From the NCBI RefSeq assembly GCF_018143015.1, contig NC_054741.1, positions 67,029,754 through 67,093,753 of the forward strand: DNA of 64,000 nucleotides, read 5' to 3'. This document shows positions 33,601-48,500 of the stretch, piece after piece. The DNA is from Lytechinus variegatus. Taxonomy: Eukaryota > Echinodermata > Echinoidea > Temnopleuroida > Toxopneustidae. The notes below the pieces were generated by a model that had not been told where the DNA came from, made no database searches, and saw nothing but the letters and a program-made list of their open reading frames with translations. How positions within the stretch are numbered: position 1 is the first letter of the stretch; each line of letters opens with the position of its first letter. The position numbers and the translations under genes were made by a program.

Positions 33601-36598
33601 AAAGAAATAAATATGAAACTGCCTTTACACTTATATGAGAACTAATACATGTAAATACAAACAATTATCAGTATCAGAAAATACATGTTCATTCATGATC
33701 ACAGGATATAGACACATCATTTTTGTTTCCTGGAGAAATAAGTTATATACAATAATTCTATGTCCATTGATATATAAAAGCTAACCACACTATTAATATT
33801 TTTTTCAACTGACACAATTCCATTCCTTTTCTCCTTTTTTGTAGGGGTGGGGTGAATTCTCATATGTTATTCATATTTCTCTACCTCTCTACATAAGAGC
33901 ATTCTTATTGCTGCATACTAATTTTATCGGCTATCATATACAGCACACATGATGATAACAAAAAGACATTGGTGTTATAACAAATCTATTCGAAAATAAA
34001 TGCTGAAAGGCACATTTACAAACAAGAGGTAGAGAGTAGATCACAAAAGTGTATTCACATCATAGAGCATTTGTCAGTAAAGGAATTTACAATCTATAAT
34101 CAAAACTTACTGACAATTGTAATTAATAAGTGACATACATTTGGGAAGCTGAGATCGAAAGGTGAAGGGTGGATCCTAACATTATATTGACAGGGATATA
34201 CTTTACGGAAGTTTCCTGTCAAAGGCCAAGATACACATAGGTGGACTGAGGCCGGCCTGGAGGCGGCTCTACCTATATATGCTCACTATGTTTTATTGAT
34301 GGACCGCACTGAATACACCTAAAAGTTGGCTTGTCCACTGAACTAGAAATAGGTATAATAGCAAAAATAGAAATTGCAAAGGAACAATAGAAAATGTTGA
34401 CATGAAAAGACAAGCACACATGTCACTTGAATAGTAGATGTTTTCTATAGTTGTTTTCACATACTCTTGTATAACACATTGTAATACACGGAGGATCTAG
34501 GCTTCATAAATATGTGTCATCTACTGATTATAATTATGCCTATAAAGTTATGATCAAACATCAATTTTTTTTCCATTGTTTTCTGAGCTGCACTGTACAT
34601 AGCAAAAGACAAGGTGAAACATACAAAAATGAATATGTTAAACACACTTTTTGAATATATATATATATATATATATACATACTCTCATTGAAAAAAAATG
34701 TATAAAGTTTGGAATAATAAACCATCTCAGCTTGGGGGTAGTCTTTCCTCGGACACACTAAATTAATAAGGAGCAAAAGACAGGGTGACACTTGAAAATT
34801 GTGAAACAAAAAAATAATCTTATTATACATGTACATTCTGAATTGAAAAAAAGTGTGTAAAGGTTAGCATGACCCTTATTAAACCACATTTAGCTGTCAA
34901 TGAAATGAATATGTTCACAAAATCAATAAAAAAATGAATAAGCCATATTTCAAAGAATGTCAGCCATGAAAAGAGCCTTGTATCATTTCAGGTAAAACAT
35001 GCTTCTGTTCTTAATGATTGATGCGTAGTAAAAAAAAAGAGTTGGGGTGGATAGTAAAAATCTCGCATGAATAAACAGCAGGAAAATGTCAACACTACAA
35101 TTCGGTCCTTAATAAAATGTAAAGTGAATGAATATCAAGCAGCTTTTGTCACCATGAATGGACACTCAACATTTATAATAAGATACTATTTGTAATGATC
35201 TTAATCCTTTGATATTATACATTTTAAGACATACATGATTGTTATGGTTTCACTCGATTTCCTATAATGCCATAATTATTTCATTGCCATCATTTCAGTG
35301 TTTTTATCAGTGAGTAAATTATACAATTAGTAGTTTTACAATTACTAACTGTTCCCTTTTGATAATTTAATATGAATCAAACTTGACTATCATTTGAGTA
35401 AAAATATTTTATTTATTTATGTTATCAAGTATTGTCATCTTTGACTCAGATTGTGACTTTATTTCCTTGTGTGATATTTGATTTGATTTGATTTATTTAT
35501 TTCCACATTCCAATAAAATCATACACAAGTGAAATCATTTTTTTAGCATAACATAAGTAAATGATATAATTAATAACATATATACAATCTAATCAAAATA
35601 TATTTATACCTGATATTTTTTTTAATTGTTACAAAAAATAGCAGAAAAGATCATATATATATATACATATATCAACATAGTACATTTTGAAATGTGGGAG
35701 ACCTTCATCTTAAGCTGAGAACTTGAAATTGATGAAGGCCTCAAAAGGAAAGGGGAAAGAAAATCAGACAAACAGTGCAATATGATGATTTATGTTGTTC
35801 ATGTTTTCATCAGGTCATTGATGAAAAACAGTTTTATGCTGATCTTTTGTACCTGAATAAATATGTTCTAATAGATAGATAAATAAATGAATAAATATAC
35901 TCAAGGAGAAAACCAATTCTATTTTTAAAGTACAAAATGTTCAGAGAAACTTTTCAAAAAGATCTTGAATAGATCATTCTATTCAATACAGGGAAACAAA
36001 TGCGTCATACTCTGTGCTTGGTTGATGTTTCCAATTTTATTGTTCTCTTCATGCCAATCGCATTGCAACAGCTGCAATGCACTACAATGGCATGTGTTAA
36101 CCCTAAAAGTTAATTGTTTGTAAAAAAAATCAAAGATTTGGGAGTGGGAACAGAATTCCCAAATCCAATAAAACTTGCTGATAAGCCACATGGGACATCA
36201 GGAAGAAACAAAGTGAATATCCCATCACAGGTGCAGTTACCAGCAATTTTGTTAAGCTGTACAATAGACCATTTTGGATGGTACTTGAGCGAAGGTAACA
36301 AAAAAATAAACTTTCAGCTTCCATAGGCTCACATAAAACACACTGGGTAGACGTTGCACAACAAGAAAATGATCCGATAGAAGCACATGATTTTAAAATA
36401 TCATGATTTTAAATATTTTAAATATGAAATAAATAAAACACATGACATATGGATTATAATCTAAGGGAAACATTCAGAGGGCAAAATACCAAATCACCAC
36501 AGAATGGAAATGTACCGGATGAGGCTCTTAATAAAGAAGACAGAAAGCAAATGAAGAATTTATCACTAGGACTGATCCTGGGGAAAGACTTTAGACAA

Positions 36599-39500
36599 TC
36601 AAGGTTTATGGAACAACTGTCCCGTTGTGATTCTCCTTGTCAATTCCTGCCTCATAAGCTTTCGTTCTTGAGTAACACCTTTGAGCATCCCGCTGTTCTC
36701 TTGCGCTCTACGGGATAGATATGGTAGAACATCATCCACAGGACCATATGGTACGTACTTGTAAACTGCATACCCCATCTTACCTGTAAGTAATATATAC
36801 ATAAACGAACAGTTACAATACAACAAAGGTACAATATATTTCATTCTCCTGTCATATTTTTAATTTCTACATGAAAAAACAAGTAAATTCTCAATTGAGT
36901 TCTAAAGTTAATCATAAAAAGGATTGTTATCTTTAAAAATATAACAGAGAGATCCAATTTGCTACTTGCTTGCTTTTAATTTGCAATAAATCATATATTT
37001 GCAATTAAAATTTGAAAATGATTGCAAATAAGTTTCTTGAAACACCCCCTAATATTAGCATTGTAGGAGTGCTTACCTAGAGGAAAGGAAACTTGATCAC
37101 ACATTCCTAAGAGCTGACCGAAGTAGACTAATCTATCTTTAGGACCAATACCAAGCTCCTCCATCCTGTAATTAAAATATGAAAAATACCTTTTGAAACT
37201 CAGAATAAAATATACCACTCTATGATATAAGTTACATTAGGATACCAATTGATGTTTTGTTTTTACACCAAGTATATCAGCTTTCAAGGGCAACTTGATA
37301 GTACAGTATACCACAACCATGTTTACTCAAAAACAGGTGTTGTCCATTACCTATAGTGGAATCGAGTTTCAAGACAAACTGACATTGAGTAATTCTATGT
37401 ATATTTCACAAATCATCTCATATGGTTAATGGTCCAGCCCACCTCAATAAGGTTACTTGAATGAACATAATAAAAATCAAACAATCAGTGAAAATTACAA
37501 AATCAAATGAAAAATACAGTTATGGCATTTTGAAGTTTTCCTTATAAATCTTCACAAAATAGTTACATGTAGATGTAGAGTGAGGGTGATATGCAAATAA
37601 GAGGGCTGATGTCACATACTGTTTCTTGTTTTATTTCATTATTACATTTCATAGATAATTGACATTAAGGAAAATCTTCACTGATTAACAATAGTTTACA
37701 ACACATAATTACAGAGGATAACATCCAGGTTCTACAATTCAATGAGAAAAATTGAAATATTTCATATGCAGACTCAGCTCCAATGAATATGAAATATCTC
37801 AAATTCACACTTAATTCCAATAAATGAATGTCATCAATATAATAAAATTGAAATATATGTTGCACAAGTATGAATAAAACTTGAATTCCTAACCCACTTA
37901 CATGTATATATCTCTTAGAATCTGGAAAAGCGTATGTGTATGGTTTAACCATACGAATGGGGAAGGAGGAAATTGTATCATACCTTTGTACAGCATGCCT
38001 CACTGTATCCTGGTTGTGTGATGCCACCATGATGTTTGTCTGACCCCTGGTCTTTATAGTATCCAGTGCCATGTCAAGACATCTATGGTAGCTTTCATTG
38101 GTGGCTTCATAGGTAGGATTGATGGGATCGTCGTAGCCTATGTCCTCGGCGCGTTTGCGTTCCTGGTCCATGTAAGCTCCTCTGACCAGCTTGGCACCGA
38201 AGTGGAACCCTTCCCTGCGAGCCAGTTCCATGTCAGCTTTCAGGCAATTATAGGCATGCTGTTTGGATTCACAGAGAAGTTGAATATAACAATAAATTCT
38301 TGGAAATGTTTCATAAAGTTTAGCGGACGATCATGGTAACTATGTCATGGAAACCTTCATTTAGATCTGCTGCCAAGCCCTGTTACCATGGTAATGGCAA
38401 ACGTACCATGATTAAAGGTTATTAATTACCTCTATGGATTTGGAAGTGTTGCTTTAATACAATCAATGCACCTTTAGAAATTGACTTTGGAATCAGAAAT
38501 AATTGTTTGTGAGTTTCTTTTTCAGGTCACATGATAAAACATGAATATACAGGAGTTAGGACTGACATCAACATAACCATTCATGAGACTAAACCCATTC
38601 TTAATAAAGTTATTGTGAATTGGAAGACTTACCCTGAGATAGCACTGATATGTGTTGTAGATGACAGGCTTCTCGCGATTAAACTTTCTCATCATTTCTA
38701 TGGTAAGTCTACTGATAGCTGGCTGAAAGTATGTCTGCTCTGCATCCACCATCACACGAACATTCTTATCTCTCGCACACTGAAGAATGAAATATATTAC
38801 ACAACTATCATTAATAACGTATACTAATCAGCTAGAAACATAAAGCACAAGATAAATTTTATTCATTTAATTAAATTATCAAAAATAGTGAATTGGACAA
38901 CTGAAAACATAAACTGGCATTGTCATCTGACATCTCCATCTCAATAGTCAATGCCATAAGCACAGCAACAACAAAACAATTTTTTACTCTTTTTTCTGGC
39001 AGGGGGGGGAACTTTATGTTTGTGTAAAGAACAATACTTTACCTTGGCTAGTTCATTGACCCTCTGTAACATACGCTTGGTTTGTTGTTCCTCCTCCTCT
39101 GTCAGAATAAACTGAAGCAGTTCCAACTTGTCACCCTGTTATGAAAGATAAACACTTGGTCTAATTTCCAGATCATATGCTCTTCAAAGGTAAATCATAA
39201 TACAGAATAAGTTTAAGAATAAGTTTAAAATAGCTATCTGTATATATGTTGTCTGAAGAAGAATAGACCATATCAAATTCATGTTCTCCATTATTTTTCT
39301 TTTGAAAGGACATTCAATCCCACATTAAAGATACCCTTTATCCTAAAGAAAACATAAATTAATCTCATAAATTTCAAAGGAAAGACTGGATTCAGCACAA
39401 ATTATACCTAAATCCCAATAAATATAAAAGATAAAGCTGGGATCTAACCTCTATCCTTGGAGCTTTGAGGATCTTTGAGAGCTTGAGATCTGGTTGCACA

Positions 39501-42500
39501 AGACATTCCCAATCCAAAAGATCAATCCACCTGAAAGAAAGCAATCAATCACAACCAATCAGTGACAAGTATTAATATCTCTTTAAGTGCCTTTTACAAT
39601 AATAATGCTTCACAGGTCAATGTCTCCTTTAGATGACTCTGCAGTTTATCTTTTTTCTATGCTATCAATTACCCCCATTGAATATGATCATAAAGAGAAA
39701 AATGTATTGAAAAGTATTCTTTTCAATAAAATGATGATCTCCAGTGCAGTATGTGTTGCCATTCCTGAATAAAAAGCTATTTATTAAAAGAGAAGCACAC
39801 CAAAAGTGTTAACCCTAAAAAGACTGGGGGGGCTGATTTTATGCATAAATTAGCATAATTAATGAGACATGAGATTTTTTGCAGAATTTGGTGTTAGTTT
39901 TGTAGATAATGCCATGGGTAACGCGTGTGCCAATTTTCGTCGCGATCGCGCGATCGACGGCCGAGATCATAAGGGGGGGGGGGCTGAATCAGCCCCCCCC
40001 CCGTCTTCTTAGGTGTCGAAATAGCCCAGTCTATTTAGGGTTAATAGCACCACCTCAATTCCTCAACTACTGACATCTGGGTCCCGTAACACAAAGGTTA
40101 GCGATTGATCGTACGCTTGATTTTCATGATTGATTGTACATTGTAGTCAATGGAATCAATCGTAGAAATATGTTCTACGATCATTGCTAAGTTTTGTGTT
40201 ACAGGCCCCTGGCCAGGATAATGCAACATTCTAGGCTAAGTAGTCTTGTAATACACTGTAGGCCCTTCTTGAATGATAACATACTGTTAATTCATCACTC
40301 AATACATTCATACCACAATAATTATGTTGCATAGTAGCAAAACAAGTACTTTGTTCTCAAAAACTTTTTGTAGACAGATTCAATCTCTTTATTATTGATG
40401 GTCACCACAAAGAGCATATTGTTAAGACTAGTTATTTATAACACACAGTCAATGAGGGACCACACAAAGTGTTGACCAGTCAGTTATCATGATAACAAAA
40501 CTTCATTGAATTTAAATACAAGTGTGCACATTTGTTTTCTAAATATTAATGAAATTCAATTTTTTTCAAATATGGAATATATGTTATCACTGTGTGGTGA
40601 AGAAAATGTGTATATATCTCAAAGGTTTTGGCAGGGGTTAAATAAATCCAAGGCCATCAAAGGCCATGGTTTTGGATGCCCTTCTGATTGGCCTCGATGC
40701 CCCTCTTCCATTAGTCTGGAGATTTGTTTGCGCCCTTTTATTATTTTTCTAAATTGTACTGTAATATAAGAATCTTCCCAAAACAAAAAATAAAATCATC
40801 TGGATGCCAGAAAATTGGTTTGTTCAGTAGTTGGTTTGATGATATCAGCAAACTTGGAGCTTGCATCCAAGGTCAACCGATCCTATTTCAAATGCTAAAG
40901 CTGTCTCATCATTGAATGACTGATTGATCATTTCCTATGAAAACCTCAAGCCCAAAATGACTAAATATAGGCACATAATGCATATCTGTACTAGAAAAAA
41001 TGCACACAGATAAACATTGGATACCATGACACAGCAGACAGAAGCATTCATGTAGAAGAAAGCACAAAATATCAAATCTAAAATACTAATACTATTACTA
41101 GCTGTGTCATCATATGACTGATTGAAAAGAATTCTTTTGGGGGACCTGTCTGATGACTCTTCAATATTACAGAGACTGTGAGAAACTGTTTCATAATCTA
41201 TCTTCATGGATCATAATTAGACATTGTATCGTCATTATTATCACCATGTTACCACCAATATTTTCATTAATATTATTACCAACATCATTTCTATCTTTCA
41301 CTGCACCTCTTATTCTCATTTAGGAGATTTGCAGACATGTCTTGATCCAGGTACCACACATATTTTATGGTAGAGGGTTTCTAAGAAAGACCATGATTGC
41401 TATGAATTCAAGCATGAAATCAAGTGCCATTTTTTTTTTTGTGTGTAACTTTACAATGATAACGAGTTTCAACGGGTGGACGATTTTAATGAATACTGTC
41501 TGATAGCATATAGCATGTTACAGTATCGAGAAATCTACATGTAACTGCTGTAACCTACAATACTCCTAACATATTGGGAATATAACACATTGGAAGCCCT
41601 ATTTGATCTGCCTATGTTCTAAAAATTAGCAACCTTGGTAATTTTCTTTCATCCCTGCTTTGTTTGTTTTACATGGTATGACTCCATGTATGTATCAGAA
41701 TTAAATAGTCATTGATAAACAATGTCTTACAAGTAAAAAGTTCATCAGTATGTGTTACTAAACACTTTTCCCCATTCCCATCATCTTGCCAAATAAATAA
41801 TTTGAGTGACACCCAGTGCATTTTAACCACAGCTCTAGATACAATGTTTCCTAAGGAAGTAAGAGGACCAACATGTCCCTTTCACACTTACCCGTCTTTA
41901 TCGTCATCGATCCAGGTAAACCACACACCTGATTCATCCCTAGATGTTATACCCATGGTTTCTAATTCATGTGTGAACTGGTCCTTGGTCAAGCGATGAG
42001 ACATGAGGTCTACAGTCGGGTTCTCTTCTTGGCCGGACATCCTAAGAAACACCTGACGAGTACGAACTATCACCTCGGACAAGTTTAACTGGATAGATGA
42101 CACAAGTGAAGAAATGGCAAATTCAAGTAAAATGGCAAATGTATAAATTAAGAAAGCTACATTCTTACCATTTAAAACTGACTATACTATGATAGCAACT
42201 CTCGCTTGAGTGTCACCTTTCATTGGAAGAGCCAATCAAGAAGCAGAATTTTCACTGTTGTCATGGTAGCTGACATTCCAACAAGAGTTACTATCATACC
42301 AACTTTTTATGAAATGGGTGGGACAAAGGTGGGCGTTTCATAAAGCAGTTCGTAAGTGAAGAGCGACGTTAAGAACAACCGGTGATCCTTTCTTGTGGTA
42401 AATGGTATACACCAAAATATTCATTGGCAATGATTTAGCATGTAGGAAAGGATCCCCGGTCGTTCTTAAAGTCACTCTCATCTTACTAAGAGCTTTATGA

Positions 42501-45500
42501 AATGGCCCCATGACTTTAAGAATAAAACTTAAATTTTCAAATGAATTACATGTGATTTAATGCAAGTTTACTAATCTTGAGCTGGAATTCATACATCTGG
42601 AATATTCAGTTTCTGCTCCGTGTCTCAAAATAGCCAGAGGTCTAATCATTGTCTAAGAAACTAGATGGATTCATTATACAGTACATGCCTCCACCATCAC
42701 AAGATCTCAAATATTTCATTAAATTGTCAATATTTTCAGAACTCCTAATCACATCATCATTCTCATATAGTACATGAATAAAGTCTTAATTGATTTGAAG
42801 TTGTAGCAAAATTCAATTTATCGATTGTACCCTTTGACCTGATAATGGTGATCTCTTTATTATTTTTAATTTTCCATATGATTGTACAGGGGTATATAAG
42901 GATCATACAGATGGAATTAAAAAAACAGTGATCTTATCAATATTTAAATAGATAAATGTATAACAAAACTTGACTCCATTTTGGATGATGGGCAACACCT
43001 GTTTCAGGGTAAATGGTATCAAAATCCAAATGAAAGCAGATCAATGCTTACCAGGATTTGTGGTCTTCCTAATGCTGTCAGTTTCACTGCACAAAAACCA
43101 TCATCTGAGGTGGCACCTGCAAATACAAATTACAATACAATCATAAAAACTCATCATTTTACAGAATTAAAGGAAAATGAAACCAGCTGGATTGTATTTC
43201 AGAATATGAAAATAAAAGAAGTGGATCCATGAAAGCTTGAAGGAAATTGAATGAATAAAGAAGTGTGAGCATCTGAATGCTGAGAACACTGTAACATTAA
43301 TGAGATCCATTGACAATGTGAACAAGATGTGTGATGTCACTTAATATGAACAACTTCCTAATTATGTTTTTTACAGTACATATTTCACCTGAATTGTTTT
43401 TTTGTTTTTGATTATGACAGGTAGTCTTTTGAAAGGGCATGCATGTACAGGTTTTACAACAAAATACATCCCTGCACTAAGAAATAGAATTTCCCCTTGT
43501 TCTCCACCTTTTCCTTTTTTCCCTTTTTTTTATTGAGGGAGTAGGGTTTCAGATCAAATGACAAAACCCATGACATGTCCACATCAATTTCTGTAAATAA
43601 TAGCTTTACCATCCTATTTTACAAATAAACCCCTCAAAAAAAGTTTGGAAACCTGACTGAGTTTGGCCATTAATTTCTCCCAACTCCCGATTTTACACAA
43701 TACATATTTCATATCATTTAATTCTCTTTAAAATGATAACATGCTTGTTATGATCATGCCATCACGAAAAGAGCAGGATTCAAAACTGTTGGATGAGGTC
43801 TAAATTGAAAAGCTGCAAAACGAGCAGAAATGGTCAATAAAGAACATGATTCTTTTGTCTAGTGTCAATAAAGATGGTAATCAATTCAAATCAAACGACT
43901 GCTTCTTCATTTTAGATGTTTTGTTGTGGTTTATGTAGTGATGGTTCAGTGTGAGATAACATGGTTTGAGTAGTGGTTTGTACTACCCATGCATGTTATT
44001 TGTTTATGTGTGTGCTTGTGCACAGGTGTGTTTGATTCCACATTCATGTTGATGTTAAGGTGCATGAAAACAAAAGAAACCCCTGGGAAACTCACTCATC
44101 ACCATGGTAAAAAGAAAGAACAGTGACTTTCAATATTGAGTCATTTTGCAACTATTGAATTTTGACCTTGCCCCACATTTCAAGGCACTGCACCTCCATG
44201 TGAACCATAATCATATCATGTAGGGTATAATTTTTAAGAGAATCAAATGATCTATTTATTGGTATCAATCTTAATATTTACTGAAACCGAGGAGTGATTA
44301 TCGATCAAAGTCAGACTTCCAAACTTTTTTTGAGGAGTTTAGATCAAATTAGAATCTGTGTATTTTCCCCTTCTTTTGTTGGCTGATTACCAACCCACAA
44401 AACTTCCTGTACATAACAAACTGTACCATCCAGTACCATTATCTTCTTGGCATATGCACTGAATTTTGTGTATTGGGAAATTCCCTTCATTTTCTTATTT
44501 TTCAAATTCAAATTTAAGTACTTTGCAAGCTGTCAGTTTAATAACCCTTTGCATGCAAACAGCAAACTGGTTAGATACAGAGCTATCAAATTGTTGTCCA
44601 TGAGAAAAAGTACTGGTCTAGGTAATTTTACCCAAAAATGAATTAATCCTTCGATTAGCAATCTGATGAAAACATAAACAAGAATGCTTACTTTCACAAA
44701 TGGCAAACTTCTAACATCAAAACATTCTTTGTCAAGTTCTTCTTATTTCTCATGTTTAAGTGCAGTGATGTAAAGAAATGCCAATATTGCTAAGGTGAAA
44801 AATAAAGCGAATAAAAAGACTTCCATTCATTATCTTGAATTTAGTTGAACAGCCTAAAGTAACTCACCAGCAACACGAATACACTCCATCAATGTTTCCA
44901 AGTTATCATCACATTTCTTCTCATCGGTATAGAAATAGGTCCTGGCACTGGAGACTCCTTCGCGACGATCACCAAACTCTGGATGGGCCATGAACTGCTT
45001 CAGATGTTTATCATCATCTGATTACAAATGAATTAGGAAGATCATTAAAAAAAACATTCATTTCTATATTCCAAGATTTCATGATGTTATGGTGACAACT
45101 GCTCTTATAGGAATATTGCAAATTGAGTAATCCAAATACAAATTTTTACCATTACAATTACATGTACCTCATACTTACATGTATATGTCTCCTCACAATA
45201 TTTTACAGCGAGTGGGTACACTGTCCCCACTCTTTAAATAAAATGTTTACTATACCAGATAATTTCCTCCTGTCAACATTTAAATGAAAAGTTCACCCTG
45301 ATGCCATTGCCAACTTGATTGAGGCAAGCAGAAAGATCAGACAAAGATTGGCATATGTATAGGCCCAAGTATTATTTTTTACGTCACATGCAAGCCTGAC
45401 ACTTTGAAAGTTTTGCTTATTTTGTACTCAACACTTTATATTCACAACTATGTGTATATGAGAGAGTTGATGATGTCTTTCGCTCACTATTTCTTTTGTT

Positions 45501-48500
45501 TTTTAGTGTCTGAATGATATAATATCTAATATAGATTTGACAATAATGACCAACTTGACTGAATAACAAAATGATAAAAGAATGGATATTCCACAAAACG
45601 TCCGGGAAAACATTGTTTCACATGACAATTATGATTTTGTGGAATTAATTTAGCAAAACTAGTTAAGATGTATAACGTTCTAATTTTACATCCGATTTTG
45701 ATGAAATTTTCAGCAAACATTAAATGCTTGTCCGGTTGGATGTTTCTCTTTTTATCCAAATAAACTTTTTGTTGGGGTGGACTTGTCCTTTAAGTTGGCT
45801 TTAAAGTTAAATCAATGCAGAAAAAAAAGTCAGAAAAACACTGGTGAAAATTTGATGAAAATCCACCAAAGAATAAAGAGATACTAGTATTTAAAGTTTT
45901 GAATGTGTGCCATCATATGCGAGCAGCTTCCCCATATCATAATATAAATTCCATGCTTTGTTCATGTAGAAGGGGTATGATATGATACATCTGACAATAC
46001 AATCACTTTCAATTTCTCTAAAAAAAATGACTTTACGAGGGACTTACATCACACGTCATTTGAAGGAGCAGCTTGTCTGAGACATCACAAAATCAAAATT
46101 TTAAATGAGCTCTGTTACTCTTTGACAAATTTGCAAAACATTCACTAATAATCTTCTCTAATTTCTCTCCTTTTCTCAAATATGGTTAGCATGGACTGCC
46201 CCTTAAATGGAAGGCCTAAGTTTTTCATTGGGGATCGGAAGGACTGCGAAGGGCTTTCAATGCCAGGGCAAATGCTGAATGGGTGCTTCACAGCCCATTT
46301 TCCCCTCTAATAGAGTTGACCCATCAGTATGCTAGAGATGGAAGCTTTTCATACAAAATTATCCAATCAAAATGATGAAATAGTTTTCTATTGCATGTAT
46401 TGCCAGACAGATAAATCCCCTTTTTATATAACTCCCATTGAACAAAAAACCTGAGAAGTTTTGCAACAAATTATGCAGTGGTGCATATTACATAAGTAAC
46501 AATCAAATTTCAAAAGGACCTTCAGAATACTTTCAAGAGGGAATCTCTCAACTGTGCAGGTACTATGTAGAACTGAATGAATAGCTTTGCATGATCAATG
46601 TACTACACATTTACTACTTTGAATGAAGAGGGCAATCTTGCATGAAATAGATTCCCAGTAAATAAGCTCTGTTCAATCAGCATTACTTTTTTAACCTCTG
46701 AACATGTATGCTTTTCAATGACAAACTAAGGTTACAATCAAGTGTTGTTGTTGTTGTTGTTTTGGGGGGTTAATTTAAAGGTAAAGTCCACACCAGATAA
46801 ACATTGATTTGAATAAAAAGAGAAAAATTAAAGAAGCATAACACTGAAGATTTCATCAAAATTGAATGTAAAAAAGAAAGTTATGACATTTTAAAGTTTC
46901 GCTTACTTTTCACAAAACAGTTTTTGCACAACTCAGTGATATTCAATTGAGAGAGTTGATGATGTCCCTCATTCACTATTTCTTTTGTTTTTTATTGTTT
47001 AAATTGTTCAATATTTCATTTTTTTACAGATTTGGCAATAAGGACCCTCTTGTTTCAACCACAAAGTGGAAGAAATTCAGGAAGAAATCACTCTTTTCTT
47101 CACATGACAAAGACGAAAAAATCGAATATTTCATATTCCATGTAATGAAATACAAAAGAAATAGTGAGTGGATGATTGATGTCATCAGTTTCCTCATTTG
47201 CTTTACCGACCAGGATGTGAATATAACTATTTCATGAAATTAAGCAAAACTTTAAAATGCCATAAATTTCTTATTTTACATCCGATTTTCATGAAATACC
47301 ATGAGTGACCAAAAAAACATGTAAATAGGATCTCTTTTTTAAGATTACAAGGGTGTCATAAACACTAAAATAATGAAAAAAGGGAATATATTTCGCTCAG
47401 AAAACTACATGTAAGTGTTTATGGTCCAATTTGCGAGGGTATAGACTAAAATTATAAAGGATGTCGTACTTTCTGCCCGTTTAGGGTTGGAGTTGAGCAA
47501 GGTGTGTGGGGTACTTGGTACTAAACTCAATGAAAGTAAAGGTACAGTAAAGCCAACATCCGTGATCATGTCCGTGACACAACAATTAAGATACTTGTAC
47601 TTGTTTAGGGGGTCAATTCAGGGAATACTTTCCAGGAAACTGTTTTGTTTCCAATACTTGTTAAGGGTAGGGTTTCACATGCCAATACTTGTTTAAGGGG
47701 TTCATTTTCAGAACATGGAAAATACTTGTTTAGGGTGCTTTTCGAAACCCCATGGTCATGCATGGTATCCACTCATAAATGGAAGTGCCCCCCCCCCCCG
47801 GGATAATACATAGCCCATGGAGGTATGTGTTGAACAACACTGACCAAAGGATTACAAAATAAATCCTCTGACCTCCGAGTAGAAGTATTTTGTCATGTTT
47901 CCCCTACCCTAAATACTGCCTCAAATGTTTTATTTCCATGATTAGAATGGAAAAGAATACAACTTTTCCTGATTTTTAAACTACATGTAATACCCTTTTT
48001 AACTGTGAGTGCATACATCGTCCAGTTAAGAAAGACGGCCCCTTTTTTTATACATGCACGGTGTCCACCTTAACGGGGAATCCAGCCTTGGCCATAAAAT
48101 GTTGTTGGGAAGGAGACAAATTAATCAGAATGAATGGCGAAAGTTTGAAAGAAATCGAACAAGCGATAAGAAACTTATAGCTGCTTTAAAATTGAGATCA
48201 CTATAAATACTATGTAGATTTCAAATTGGCAACTGGGTGAGTAAATTATGACAAAGGGCAAGGACAACTTTCCCATAGGCCATGTACTTTATTATCAGAG
48301 ATTTGTGGTTTTCTCCCAAGTATCCATTCCCCTGGGGCAGTAATCTAAATATAACCCAGGTAGTATATTGTTTTACGTCCTCATGGAAGAAAAATAGAAT
48401 TTGAAATAAAACTTTTGGGGAAAATGACATTTTAGCCATAATATGTATTGGAGTACATGGAAGAGTAGTCCTTGCCTTACATCACTATGACATCCCATGT

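Larger units (their letters stand above)
26718..36598. other. Gene-poor interval between the retrotransposon fossil and PRODH
   Basis: Contains the SINE at 26774, the MITEs at 27729-28553 and 30529-30699, AT microsatellites (34658-34676, 35657-35668) and a C-run at 30307-30320. No exon with family resemblance was found on either strand. The part nearest PRODH may include its 3' untranslated region, whose end I cannot place. Confidence 0.5.

Noticed and set aside
37665-37983. Extension of the PRODH exon 10 frame into 37665-37983
   Set aside because: A GT donor at 37982-37983 matches the phase of exon 11; the sequence beyond has no PRODH similarity.
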